64,000 nt of DNA from Symsagittifera roscoffensis (GCF_963678635.1 NC_087066.1:18227275-18291274); one strand, 5' to 3'. Shown: positions 24,163 to 35,960, numbered from the stretch's first letter. Numbers and translations: made by a program. The notes: generated by a model not told the origin, from the letters alone.

Positions 24163-25110
24163 AAGCTGATTAACAAGGGGCAGAGTAGGGCAGTCGCCCC
24201 CCTCAGGGATTTAACCCGCTGACTGCCCAAAGTGCCCCTTTGGTACTATTTTAAGATCTCCATTCAGGCTAGCTGAGCCTAAAAATTTCTTAAAGTAGGC
24301 TTGAGCGTCAAATTAAAATAATTTTGAGAGGGGAGCGCGCACCAAAAAACTGCAAATTTTTGATCAATATTACCCTATAACTGACGCAAAAAAAATCCTT
24401 TTTGTCCTGAAATTAAAAGCTATGCACTATTAATTAACTTTTAATCTTTCAAGCTGTGCACTGGATAGGCGCACAATTTTGTGTCTGTACGATCCTGTAT
24501 TCCCGAGACAAATCTTCAAACATGTTTCAAAACTCAAGTGGATTCCACTTACAAATTTTCTCCGGATTCCGCATACAAATATCTGTAATGTAAATTTTCT
24601 CGGCACATTAGTTTTGTTGCGGTTTCCGCAACGACCGAATATTGTTATTGTACGAGCGAAGGTAGTTGTTCCGGATTCCGCAAAAGTAAGTGGATTCGCG
24701 AATGTACGTGAATTCTGCAAATTTATGAGGATTCAGCTTACAATTTGCACGTTCCGTTTACTTTTGCGGTTTCCACGTCAGCTTATGTTTACTTAACACA
24801 CATATTATTAAGGATTCCACAAACTGTTCGGATTCCGCAAATTTTGTTGCAAATTCCGCAAATTTGCCTGTTTTTGGAGAAGATTTGAGCAATACAGAGT
24901 TTTAGTTATTTGTCCGTGGAATCCAAAGCAGCAAAAAAGATCAAAGAAAAGTAGCAGTGTTGCGGATTCCGCGATAAATCTGATTTTGGCCTGTTGCGGA
25001 ATCCGCTTAAAATTCACAAAATGCGCAGTTTGGCCTCGTAATGATCGACAAATATTTCGAAAATTTTTGGAAAATCCGCTCCTCCCTCCCCCTCACGAAA
25101 ATCCTTGACT
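24163..25110. repeat. Diverged MITE-like repeat with a GGATTCCGC motif cluster
   Basis: The left part (GGCAGAGTAGGGCAGTCGCC, CCCCTCAGGGATTTAACCC) matches the internal G-rich/C-rich left arm of the 16731 MITE, and the right part (CTCCCTCCCCCTCACGAAAATCC) matches its right arm. Between about 24540 and 25010 the motif GGATTCCGCAAA and near variants recur around a dozen times in both orientations, which the 16731 copy lacks. Confidence 0.5.
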
Positions 25111-25224
25111 AGCCCGTGTGATAGGAAATAAAATTGAAAAAAAATTAATGGTTTTTTTTGGAAAGTTTTGTTTATGAATGTTTTAGATTCGCCATATTCC
25201 ATGTGATATAGTGTGCTACGCAAA

Positions 25225-25810
25225 GAACCGTAGATCTGTGGTTCGAGTTACAGCTGCTCTGTCATCTTTCTCAAATCCTGTTCGTTCTTTTTTTTCGAAA
25301 TAATTTTTTTCTATGTCAAGCAGCATTATCCGCTATGGATACAATTTTTTGCATGTAGTTTTGAAGGCTGTTTTTTTAAACTTTACTCTCATGATGACTC
25401 TAAACTTGATGATATAATTTCAGAAAAAAATTGTGACCATCATATTAGATGAAAACTCGTTTTTTTTTTCCAAAAACAAAAGCTAAAGGATAATAAGAAA
25501 ATTTTTGTTTTATGGTCTTGCTTTATGAAGATTTCAGAAAAACAACGTGACTTATTCGATTTGGGTAGTGTACCAAGTACGAATAACGAAACGTAGATCT
25601 GGGGTAATGCACTACGTATATGTGGGGTAGTGCACCCTTTCACAAAACTGTTAGTTTTTATTTTAAGGAAATATTACTTTTTCTCTAAGCCAAGCAGCAT
25701 TATCCGGTATGGATTGTAAATCCCGCTGCATGCCCTTCTCAAGTCTCTTTTACTCTAGTTTTTTTCTTATGATGACTTTCAACTTGATGATGTAAATTTT
25801 TTTTTTGGAT
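25225..25810. repeat. Two diverged copies of a ~375-bp-spaced repeat
   Basis: The block AAGCAGCATTATCCG.TATGGAT ... ATGATGACT.T.AACTTGATGAT at about 25316-25424 recurs at about 25690-25795, and the preceding CGTAGATCTG.GG at 25230 recurs at 25592. This looks like an old tandem duplication. No coding potential is seen. Confidence 0.6.
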
Positions 25811-28063
25811 GAGTTAATTCTTCTTGACTTTCTCTTTAACTGCAGCGGAACTTTGATATCATGGTTTTTTCGTTGCTCAAGTATGCCAATTATCTGTGAG
25901 CACAATCTCAAAGATTACTAATTTGTACGTTTAATCGGGCCAATTCAGTTGTTTTGAAAATATAATGGCTTTTTTCCAGTTTCCCATCCCCTCGTAAATT
26001 ATATCATAAAGTTGTCGTCTAAAAACGGTTCCTACTGAGTTTCTCACTTGTTCGCACTGAAAAGCTTGTTTTTGGTTTATAAATAATTAACACCATGAAA
26101 TTGTATGATACTGTATGACAAGTTTTTTTTTCATCGTGAAATTTCATGATAGGCATTTTTTGTCAACACGGTATAGTAGGGGATCAATTAAGCAATCCCC
26201 CCCCCCCAAAAAAAAACATGGAACTCAAACAATACTTTGAAAAAATTACTAAAACTGATGCATATAAAGCCGACATTTTCTGTCTTAACTGAAAAATTTA
26301 AATGATATTGCGTACATTATTAAGGGTGCCGCGGAGAACAATTGTTGTGTGTTCAGATACAGTGATAGAGAACCAACCGAGCAACTTAGAAAGATTTTAA
26401 CTAGCAGCGATAGCCGGTTGCTCCGCACAGGATCCGAAAAAAACGATTGGAATTAACAAATTTGAAAAACAAGAATATCGTTTTTTTTTCATGTCCTTTT
26501 CTCTTTTTACTTTTCTCGCCTTTTTCAGCAAAGAAGGTTAAAAAATAGGAAAAATTGTAAAAAAACGAGAGGTAATAGTAGCTAACATGATGTACAATTG
26601 TAAAAGAATTAAACTGAGAGTTCAGTCACTCTTTGAATAATGCGTAACATTTTCGAAAGTTATTTTTGAAATACGAATCACCAGCCTGGTAGGTTTTTCA
26701 TTTGATACCCTCTTTGACCAGTTATGAGTTTTTTGAATTAGTCAAAATTGGGCGGAATGTAAAAACCTAACCTACGCTATAGTTAATTTTCGTCACATCA
26801 CAATCGCCTTTTTAACACCATTTTAAATTTAAGCTACTTTCAGCTGAAAAAATGTTTTTTCAGTTTCAATACATTTCCCTAGGCAAGAATTGATTTGCCG
26901 TGTGACCATTGTTTGCAAATTTTTTTTACATGCGAGAAAGAAATTTACATCAAATTTTTTTCGATCATCAAGCATAGCGTCGACCTCTTCAACGTTATTT
27001 GTTTTACATCAACCAAAAATTGCTCTGCTTATGAAACTTTTTAATAATGAGAGTGTGTTAATGTGAAAATTTGGCTAAATCATTTGACTTTTATTCCGGA
27101 ATTGTTTTTTTCTTCAACAATTTGACCCGCTGGGATGTTGCATATATTAATATTAAACACGTTCTTAGCGCAAAATCACCTTTGGGACTTCTTGGCAGTT
27201 CCTAGATAGCAATATAGCCAAGGTTCAGAAAGTAGTTGCTAATGAATGCCCAAAAGTGACTGCCCAAAGAGTTGCTATAAATTTGCGGAATTAATAGCTA
27301 AAATTTGCTCAAAAATAGAAAAAAAAGCCATCAGAAAACACTTAAAATGAAAATTAACCCAAAAGTATACATCGGCTGAAGTTCTTTCTGCTCAAGTAAT
27401 TCAAAAAAAAGCTTGAAAAACAAAAAAGTGAAAAAGTTGTTGATGAAATGGTTATAAAAACAACTACAAAAGTAGTTTAAGGGCTAAAGAAAATATTTTC
27501 TTAACACTGGTATTAATTAAAGTCGCTGTTGGTAGTTGAGAGAGTTTTCTTTCAATAAGCGGAATTTTAGGCTAGTGTTCTGATAAGCATTTAAAAGTAA
27601 GTAGCCTAATTAGCACTAACTATAAAAAATATGCTTTGAACTTTTGAATAAACATGTTTTGACGCAACCGTTTTTTTGGGAGTTTTTTGGAGACTCGGCG
27701 CGACTATTTTTTATTAATAATTTTGATAAATCTTTTATATGATATTTTAAGGAGCGTCACGTTTTTAAATTTATAACTTAACTCTGGGCGTTTATATTCA
27801 AAGTACTCGCCATAAATCTGACTTTCTTTACTTCAATTTGCCCGCTCATTGTATCAACTTTCTTCCTCAATTTAAATAACACCTTTGTCCCCTTTTAAAC
27901 CCTCCAGTCATCTTTTTGTAAACAACTTTTGCTTTCAACCCACTTTTTTTGTTTCTTTCATGATCCAAAATTGCCTATAATTTCAAACCTGATTCAAAAC
28001 AAGCTTATCAGAATCAGGTCAATTGAAGACAGTTCAGCAAAGTATCTAATCTTCGGCCGGAAA
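25811..28063. other. Intergenic, 5' flank of the secreted peptide gene
   Basis: A+T-rich with a poly-C run at about 26200-26211. No gene or clear promoter element is recognised. The last 200 bases should contain the 5' UTR of the next gene; a possible acceptor AGTTCAG ends at 28036. Confidence 0.4.
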
Positions 28064-28115
28064 ATGAGAGGAACTCAATTAGTGGTTTTCATCTCCGTTT
28101 GTTGCCAGATGTTGG
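28064..28115 (+). CDS. Secreted peptide gene, exon 1 (signal peptide)
   Basis: Seventeen full codons plus one base, ending at a consensus GTAAGT donor. The hydrophobic core is LVVFISVCC. The frame does not stay open usefully past the donor as a secreted protein, which supports splicing. Confidence 0.6.
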
Positions 28116-30614
28116 GTAAGTGCAATTTTCTTAATAACTTTTCAACAACTCAATATTTTGAATCGAAAGTCAACAAGACTGTTCGTATCAGGGCCGAGCC
28201 GTGAATGTTCCGAACGCCTTTTAAGGCCAATGGAGCAGTAATAACATTTAAAAAAATTAAATGTAATAAAATAAAAATAATAAAAAAAATTTCAGATTTT
28301 TGTGAATATCATCCACCCACACGCCATCTTAAGTACAAAGGACAAAGTTTCGCTCCTAGTAACAAATCAGTAATGGCAAATACGCTGCCTTCAACCAATT
28401 TGGAATGATTTCTAAGATGAATTAAATCTCCGCTTACGCGTTGATGGCGCGAAATAAATCGCGCGTTAATTGTCGCAAATTGGCCGAAATGGCAATCTGT
28501 AAACCCCCATAATTTTACGAAAATTGATTACAGGTGAAAAATCTTTTCAAAACTAAGCCCCGGAGAACATTACTTTTTGAATGATATTTAAAAAATTCCG
28601 TCAAAAGTGGCTAGTTAAAAAGTCAACATTTTTCTGAAGAAAAAAAAACGACTTCGGGCACAAATATTCTGTTACTTTGCTTTTGACATTAATATTTTTC
28701 GGATTGTCCAAAAAAGGTTAGTTAAAAAGTTGAAAAATTTCTGGTGAAAAAAAAACCTGAAGCATAATTTTTTCGTAAGTTTTTTTGAAAAATGGAACAA
28801 TGAAAAATTTGATTGACTTTTTTTGCGTTGGCAACTTGTTTTTTGAAAAACACGTAAAAGATCAAATTTCCGAAGTTTTCCAGAATGATTTAAGATTGAG
28901 GTATCGTTTATATTAAGCAATATGTGGAGATAGCGAACGAAAAACCAATACAATGAAAGCAACCAAAAGACTGCTCGTATCAGGTTAGTGCCACGAATAA
29001 ACCGACTAGCTATTCTATTGTTCAAATTTTTTGGATTTAAATTTCGATGATTAGGTCTACATGCGAATCTTTGATATATGAAACAAATTTTAAATCACAA
29101 GTTACAACTTCCACAAAACGTAGTCGCATAATTAGGGAGTTTTAGAGTCATGAAAAAGGAAACTTTGAAATATCTGTAAGTTATTATTTTAAGGCGTTTA
29201 TATCTTTCAAATGATAAAAACAAACTGGTCAAAAATTTTTGTTTCAAAATCAAATACTGCCTGGAGAAAAATCCTAATTTTATACTTTTTCCCCTGCAAA
29301 ATCCACAACAAAAAAATATCGGAATATATAGAATTGAATATCACTTGAATACCCTGTGTGTCATGATTCAAATGACTTTCTTCCAAAATTTTTTAAGGAT
29401 GCAGAAATTAGAATCTATGGTTCTGAAAATGGCGCAAAAAAACTCCAAAAACTAATTTTACTTGCTTAAAACTAATTTTTCAGGGCTAAAATTAAGCTCT
29501 CGATGCTGACAAAGCTTTTTCAAATTTTTTCAATGCTTTTATCACAACTGAAAGGGCTTTGATATCAGATATCACTCGACCCAATCCGATTATTATTTGT
29601 GGTACATGAAAAAAAATTAAACGTACCCGAATCAAGTTGAATTAACGAAATTCAGAATAAATTTTTTGATATTTGTAGAATGTTTATCTTTTAGCTAACT
29701 GTGTTTGCCTAACTTTTTCAGGATGTATTTTGTTCCGGTTTTCGAAAGAAATGATGGAAATATTTGTGCTCAGTATGTTTTCTTCCAGACAAACAGCTGC
29801 TTTTAAGTATCCATTTTTATGGGATTTTTTCGTATCCTGTGCCAAAATAAGATAGATATATCACCTGCGAAATTTTTTGTTAAGTTATGAGGGCGTGCAA
29901 CGAGATTTTAGCGACGAGTTTTCTGAAAAATATCACCTCGTAGTTTACAACGAGTGTGTGATAAAGACAAAATGAAAAAAATTAAATCTTCGTTTTCAAA
30001 ACCAATTTTTTTAATCGAAACCTTTTCATCGGAACGCTAGAGGTCAGCCGAACAATCAGATACGAGCAGTCCCAAGATGCCCCGTCATCTTTCAAAACTG
30101 ATACTAAAATTTTCAGCTGCTGCCCATACGCAAACAAAACAAAATCTACTAAAGTTTTCAGAAAAAGTGTTTTATAAACGATGTCTGACAGTCAACATTT
30201 ACTTACAGCTTTTTTGTTATAAGACGTTTTTGTGTATTTGAATATCAAATTGATAGTAAGTGTATGCAGGTCTTTTACAGAAGCTTAGTAGATGTTCTTA
30301 ATCACCACCCTGTCCTCCAGTTAAGATAGTTCAGTCTCAGAAAATTTTTGCAGATACTGCCAAACATTTTTCTATTTTTTACAGCTTCTTTTTCCTCTGC
30401 GTCCTTCGCCCATGAGATCAACTGCAGAGGGGGAGTGAGCACAGAACAGTTAGTGGCAGTGGCATTCACAGTCGAGGACTTCTGCAAACTTCACCCCGAC
30501 GGATACCTGCAAGTCCAACTGGGGGGAAATAATTATGGAATGGAAGACAAGAGGGCAGCTGAAACTTCCGGGCTCCAGCTCAGAAAGTTGAAGAGAACTG
30601 GAATGTACCACTAA
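28064..30614 (+). CDS. Small secreted peptide precursor, two exons, family unknown
   Basis: Exon 1 (28064-28115) starts MRGTQLVVFISVCCQML, a good signal-peptide n/h-region, and ends at donor GTAAGT in phase 1. Exon 2 (30385-30614) follows acceptor TTTTTTACAG and continues ASFSSASFAHEINCRGG to a TAA at 30612-30614, giving 93 residues. Cleavage after SSASFA (residue ~26) would leave about 67 residues with two cysteines (C31, C51) that could close a loop. Two dibasic sites follow (EDKR at 71-74, LKR at 86-88), which would release TGMYH and an 14-residue spacer. An AATAAA lies 105 bases past the stop. The layout suggests a neuropeptide or peptide-hormone precursor, but I recognise no family. Additional small exons in the 2.3-kb intron cannot be excluded. 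Confidence 0.65.
28177..28687 (+). mobile_element. ~520-bp interspersed element, copy 2 (diverged)
   Basis: GACTGTTCGTATCAGGGCC at the start; the internal CATCCACCCACACGCC, TTACGCGTTGATGGC and CGGGCACAAATATTC boxes are present; the 3' end has decayed after GTTACTTTG. It lies within the intron of the secreted peptide gene. Confidence 0.8.
28969..29005 (+). mobile_element. 5' fragment of the ~520-bp element
   Basis: GACTGCTCGTATCAGG at 28969-28984 matches the element's first 16 bases; similarity fades soon after. It marks a decayed or truncated copy in the same intron. Confidence 0.45.
29731..30072 (-). mobile_element. ~520-bp element, diverged minus-strand copy
   Basis: Reading in reverse, GACTGCTCGTATCTG ends at 30072 and the GTTCCGGTTTTCGAAAG that complements the family 3' end begins at about 29734. 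ATTTGTGCTC and CACCTGCGAAATTTTTTG between them match reverse-complemented internal boxes. It is shorter than full length and old. Confidence 0.6.
30385..30614 (+). CDS. Secreted peptide gene, exon 2 (mature region and stop)
   Basis: The exon is distinctly richer in G+C than its flanks and has an open frame from the acceptor to TAA. It contributes both mature-region cysteines, both dibasic sites and a C-terminal tail ending KRTGMYH. Confidence 0.65.
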
Positions 30615-30718
30615 CGACACTATAGTCACCAAAATATCAGTTTAATTGAATTGTAAATGTCATATATTATGCGTCAAAAAAGTTTCAAGTTGAGAAGTTC
30701 TACAATTTACCGACATGA

Positions 30719-30724
30719 AATAAA
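30719..30724 (+). terminator. Polyadenylation signal AATAAA
   Basis: AATAAA within GAAATAAAATAATC, 105 bases after the stop of the secreted peptide gene, at a usual distance for a short 3' UTR. Confidence 0.6.
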
Positions 30725-31470
30725 ATAATCATTATATGATTACAGTATTGTGCTAAAACATCGAAACATCTAAAGGTTATCTGTATATTGGCGTAATCAG
30801 CAAACTGAAGTTATTGAACTCAAAGTTTTCACTTCGAGTTTAAATTAGCATAGTTAGAGAAATATTAGTCTGAAGTTACAAGGAATAATTGCGGACATTG
30901 AGCAAGAAACAGTTCTATGAATGAGAGCTGTTGAGAGTATATCTAATCATCAATCAAAAAGGATAATACGTGAAATCGAAAAAACAATGGGTTTTTTCCT
31001 AATCATTGTGTTATCAGGTTTTGTGAACTAAAGTTCGACGTGTGCAATCATCATAATGAGTTGAGTAATATATCATATTGAAAAACTTGCAAAAAATTTC
31101 GAAAAAAAATTCTCCTAAATTTTTAAAAAATTTTTCTAGTCATTGTTGCGAAATTTTTTTTGGTATAATTTGCCTAAATTACTATTACTGTTCAATATGC
31201 CTGATTTATATTTATACGTCAGATCCTTTTATGACACCAATCAGAAAAAAAACTTCACTAATTTGGAAAAAAACTTTCTAAACCGTAGTTTAATAAAGAC
31301 TATGGTCGGGACTTTCTGTGCAATTGCACAGTAACCGGCTATCCTTGTTTGTCATTAATTTTAGTTAAAAATACAAAAAAAAATTATAATTTGAAACTTT
31401 TTCTAAAATTTTATAAAATCCGTTTTTTCGTATTCTTTTTACAAAATACTCTAACAGTAATTAGAAAAAT
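30725..31470. other. Intergenic, repeat relic near 31295-31350
   Basis: No gene recognised. The block CTATGGTCGGGACTTTCTGT...GCACAGTAACCGGCTATCC belongs to the family also seen at about 17230-17275. Confidence 0.45.
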
Positions 31471-31476
31471 ATTTGC

Positions 31477-31850
31477 CTTGTCGACGTTGCTTAAAGTATA
31501 AGTATGATCAATGTTAACGATTTTTTCAAGCATATGTCAAAAATATATTTTTCTCTCCCGACTTCAGTTGATATCTTTTTGAGGAGAAAACATCAACGTT
31601 GCTTGTCGACGTTGCTTAAAGTATAATTATGATCAATGTTAACGATTTTTTCAAGCATTTGTCAAAAATATATTTTTCTCTCCCGACTTCAGTTGATATC
31701 TTTTTGAGGAGAAAACATCAACGTTGCTTGTCGACGTTGCTTAAAGTATAAGTATGATCAATGTTAACGATTTTTTCAAGCATTTGTCAAAAATATATTT
31801 TTCTCTCCCGACTTCAGTTGATATCTTTTTGAGGAGAAAACACCAAGGAG
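31477..31850. repeat. Three tandem copies of a 125-bp unit
   Basis: Units begin CTTGTCGACGTTGC at 31477, 31602 and 31727 and are nearly identical. A much more diverged relative sits at about 32097-32290, sharing TTTTCTTAAGCATGT.TCA.AAATATA and TCTCCCG.ATTCAG, and it extends the match past the unit end into the segment that follows copy 3 (31851-31905). Confidence 0.92.
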
Positions 31851-32290
31851 AATGCGACAAAGCATACAATTATTTAACACACGGAGATGTTGTAAGCCAA
31901 AATAGTTTGAACTCCAAAAATCAAAATATGATGAACGAAGTAATCAATTACTTTGTAAGCACTCTGGTTTTTGGTTGTTTGTTTTGAGGCAAATCGAGCA
32001 CAAACAAAAATTAGATAGGCTCGAGTGATGATGGATGCCAGAGCATTTTTATTTTCAAAATGTATTCAATATCGTAAAAATAGAATTACAGAATAATTTT
32101 GTTCAATTTTGACAATTTTCTTAAGCATGTTTCATAAATATAATGTTCCTATGTTGAGATTAAATAGTGAAACAGTGAATTTTTCTCCCGTATTCAGCTC
32201 ATACTTTTTTGAAGAGAATTTTAAGAAGAATGTGATGAACCTTACAAGCATTTATCCCACGGTATTGATGAAAACAAAAAAAAATTGAAC

Positions 32291-34780
32291 TTCAAAATTC
32301 ACAAATAAATCTGAGATTAGTTCAAATGATGATGGATTCCAAAACATTTACATTTTCAAATTTATCAAGATATCGTGAAAAATAGCTTGCATTTTTTTTA
32401 ATCGATTTTTTGTAGATACAATTTCAATCAATCTTTACTCACTGCCCAGTACGATGAAAAAAATTTGAACGCTTGATTCATAATTTCGAACTTATTAACC
32501 TTGTTCCGTATTTTTAATGTTTTACGGGAAAAATCACGTGCATTCATTAAGCAAATTACCAATACTGACAAAAAAAATCAGACTTCAAAACAAACTAGTA
32601 CATATAAAATAATTACTGAAAAGAAAGTTGTTTCGTTTGGTATTAGAATTCTATTGAACTTCATCTTTAGTTTGAATTTTTTTGAAACTTTTATTTTCGT
32701 CAGGCTCAATATTTTTTTTGCGTCGAGCTTCTAATATTCATTACTTCTCTCAAGCTTTATCTAGCTCTTCCTTTCTAGCTCTTCGAGCCACTTTGAGTTT
32801 TTGTTTCTCAATTTTCAACTAGTTTGTTGCTTGTTTCGAGCCCGAATTTTTTTTTTCGTTTTGTCACAGTTTTATCTAGCTCCTCAATTGCTTTGAGCAT
32901 CTCTTGGTCTGTTATTTTTTGTGCAATGTCAAATGTTGCTTGCATCATGAACTTTTCTCGGTTTTGGAATTCTCTGGAGTTCTATCGAGCTGGAATCATT
33001 GCTTCGTTTGAGCCTTTATGAGTTTTTGGTTTAAGTGTGGCTTACCATTTGCTTTGAGCATTTACTTGTTTATAAGAACAACTCATGTCAATCGTACAAT
33101 TGACTGATTATGCATTTAATTGTACAAGGTACCCAAGCCCCGCAATCTTTGCAATCATTCTCGAACCTTCAAGATTCTGTGGAGAACCTTGATGAAAAAT
33201 CTTTGAGAAGTTGGCAAGATGATAAAAATCTTCGAGAAATATCCTAGCAACTTGTAGAAAAAACAAAGACGACAAAAAATATTTTGAAGAATTTACAACG
33301 ATTTTTTTTAAATCCGTGGTTGCGAACGCTGTGAAAACAAGTTTTAAAAAATGTAAAATTTTATGAGTCGATATTTATGAGCTATAAAATGAAGCATAGC
33401 GACTATGAACTAACTAAAAATCATCGGAACAAAACTCAGTTTTGCACAAAAAATTTCAAAATTTTCTGATGATTCTCAGCTCCGAAGCAAATTAAGGCAA
33501 GAAATTGAAGAATTAGCAAAGCAATTGAATCTAATGACCTATGCAAAAAAATGAAGCATTGCGACACTGAATTTGCAAAAAAAATCATAAGTACAAGGTT
33601 TAATTTTTGCTAACAAATCAGATGGCTAATTATAAAACCGATGAATCATAGGAAATAATGGCTATTTATTTTGATGATATCGAAAACTTTAAAAGTGAAT
33701 TAAGCTTAAAAGTAAAAAAAAACTTCGTGATGAATATCAGTTTCAAAACAAATTTAGGCAACCATCTTTTGATGATATATCCCTCAGATTGCTTGATTTT
33801 GTTGACCGCCAGCTTTTTTTGTCAATCGGCCAAATTTGCTTTTTGAAAGATGAGCATCAAGAGTTTTCGAAGATTTACAAAAAAAAAATTCGGAAGATGT
33901 TTTCTGTCTTTGTGTTCTCCTTCGTCCTTTTTCTGCAATGACAACATAGACTAGATTCAATTCTAGAAACAGCAATTGTAGAACCAAAAACTGTCGGTGA
34001 GCTTAAAAAAATTGATGAGGTTTTTTTTTTAAGATTACCCCCTGTTGAATTGTTAAAAGCTTAAAAAATAAAAAATTGAAACCAGATGTTCGTTTCAAAT
34101 GTTCATATAAAAGTAATTGGGATATAAACCATGAAACGAGTAATTCGACCATTAAAGTTTTTAAAAATATAGAATTCTTAACAAGTTTCTGTAGAGTTTG
34201 CTTCAGTTCTGTTTAGTGATACCTCTTTTTTGCTGAAAAATGTTTTCTCTCCTGAAAAATTGCTAAATTGTCTGGGAAATTTTTAAACCAGTTTTCTTAA
34301 AGATCTGTAAGATCTTGGAAAATCTTTGAAAATTCTTGAAGAATCTTGAATCTTAAAAGTCATTCCAAGATTTCAAGAAAATTTCAAATTCGCTTGGTGG
34401 GCTTCAGAGCCATCATACAGGTTTCTGCGGATAAGTTCATGGTTTTTTTGGATTGTTAAAAGATTTAAAAAACACGTAATTTTTTTTTAAGATTCTATGC
34501 TATCTTTGATAAATTTTGAAGATTCTTCAAGATCTTGCAAAAAGTTTTCAAGATTACCAGACCTCGATACCCATTCCACCGTGCTGTTTCTTTGCTTTAG
34601 GCGGTTAGTTGTAGTTGCTTGAACATTTAAGGTATTTGGATTTTTTTCATTAAAGTTTTCGTGTAATCCAATTCCCTGGCGTCATAGAATCAACATCTAT
34701 ACTTCTAATGAATCGTACTCAATTTTTCTTATGAGAGTAGAAATAGGTGCGGTTATTCGCCCGTACCCAGGGGAATTTCT
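32291..34780. other. Intergenic, possible decayed coding relics
   Basis: Two stretches look like worn coiled-coil coding sequence. On the minus strand, at about 32830-32970, a Lys/Glu-rich helical reading includes QATFDIAQKITDQEM. On the plus strand, at about 33470-33540, there is SKLRQEIEELAKQLN. Both are short and closed by stops. At about 34310-34570 the words AAGATCTT and GAAGATTCTTCAAG recur as simple repeats. Nothing here is confidently a gene. Confidence 0.3.
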
Positions 34781-34785
34781 GTGCA

Positions 34786-35520
34786 AGATCTGAAATTTTT
34801 TATTTCATACATAAGTTGATTCTCAGATTTGAAATTCTTTACTTCAGATCTTGATAAGAATTTACAAATTTCAGATCTGAAATTTTGATCTGAATTAACC
34901 TTGAAAAACAAAATTTCAGATCTGAAATTAGATCTGAGAAATCTTTTGTTAAATTATAATTTATGCATTTCGAGTTTTTAGTTTTTGATGTTTCTGCAAT
35001 ACACAATTATGTTTAGATTAACTAGCTGCCAAAAAAAATTCCGAATATTTTCACAAACAGTTTTTTGCGAACTAAATTTCTTGTTCAATTGTGTTAAAAA
35101 GTTTTCAAAATTTTAGAAGACCTGTATAATTTTTAATTTTCATGCGCTATTTATGCGTTTCTAATGTTTATCTCATGCTTGGGGAAACATACTTCGGCAG
35201 TCTCCAACTCGGGACTTTGCTGAGTACCTGCTAGTTGGTAGCTTGCAGAAGCTTAAAAAAATCAAAAACAGTAAAAATTGTGTCCGAATCATTGAGTGTT
35301 CAGATCTGAAATAACCAAGAAAAACAAACTAAATTTCAGATCTGAAATTAGATCTGAAATAGATTTTTCAGATCTAAATTCACCAAGAAAAAGAAAACGT
35401 CAGATCTGAAATTAGATCGGAAATAATCAATCCTTAAAGTATCCAAGCGTTAATTAAACATTTCACAACCTATTTCAGATATGAAATTTAGATCTGAAAA
35501 AGATTATTTCAGATCGGTTT
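34786..35520. repeat. Cluster of TTTCAGATCTGAAA palindromes
   Basis: About a dozen intact or slightly altered CAGATCTGAAAT words occur here. Three are embedded in perfect palindromes of at least 18 bases, at 34866-34885 (20 bases), 34912-34929 and 35332-35349. Several are paired as TTTCAGATCTGAAAT followed at once by TAGATCTGAAAT. The spacers between them are unlike one another, so this is not a simple head-to-tail satellite. Confidence 0.85.
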
Positions 35521-35630
35521 TAGAAAAATTACTGGCTACGGGCGTACAGCTAATGAATGGATTACTTGTTGAGATTCTATTGCCCTTCAAACAGAACCAG
35601 AAGTAAGATTGTAGGTTTTAAGATATAATA

Positions 35631-35801
35631 AGGATCTTGTTTACTACCCCCCCCCCCCTTTTGGACCTTGTTAACTATTTCCCCCATATGCATGTATTAT
35701 TTTTGACAACCATTTCTAAATAAAATTAAAAATAAATGGGTTTTCATTTTTGCGCGTTTGTAATTGTATTACTCACTATTTATATAAAACCCACGTAAAA
35801 A

Positions 35802-35866
<65 letters not shown>

Positions 35867-35954
35867 TGAAAATTGTTTTAAGCTATTGAAAATGTGGCCA
35901 CCAAAGTTGAATTTCTGAAAACCGAAATATGGGGGGGATAGTTAACAAGATTCT
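35631..35954. mobile_element. Short MITE-like element with a (TA)n centre
   Basis: The left end AGGATCTTGTTTACTACCCC, with a second inner version CTTGTTAACTATTTCCCCC, is matched in inverted orientation by GGGGGGGATAGTTAACAAGATTC at the right end. TATAAT flanks both sides (35624-35629 and 35955-35960 approximately) and may be a target duplication. The centre is a (TA)n run of about 60 bases at 35805-35864. No coding capacity. Confidence 0.6.
35805..35864. repeat. (TA)n microsatellite
   Basis: About 30 uninterrupted TA units inside the MITE-like element, a sequence that can extrude as a cruciform. Confidence 0.95.
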
Positions 35955-35960
35955 ATAATT

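Noticed and set aside
34786-35520. CRISPR-like array of AGATCT repeats with spacers
   Set aside because: This is animal nuclear DNA, the repeats are short palindromes of variable length and the spacers are irregular; no cas genes.
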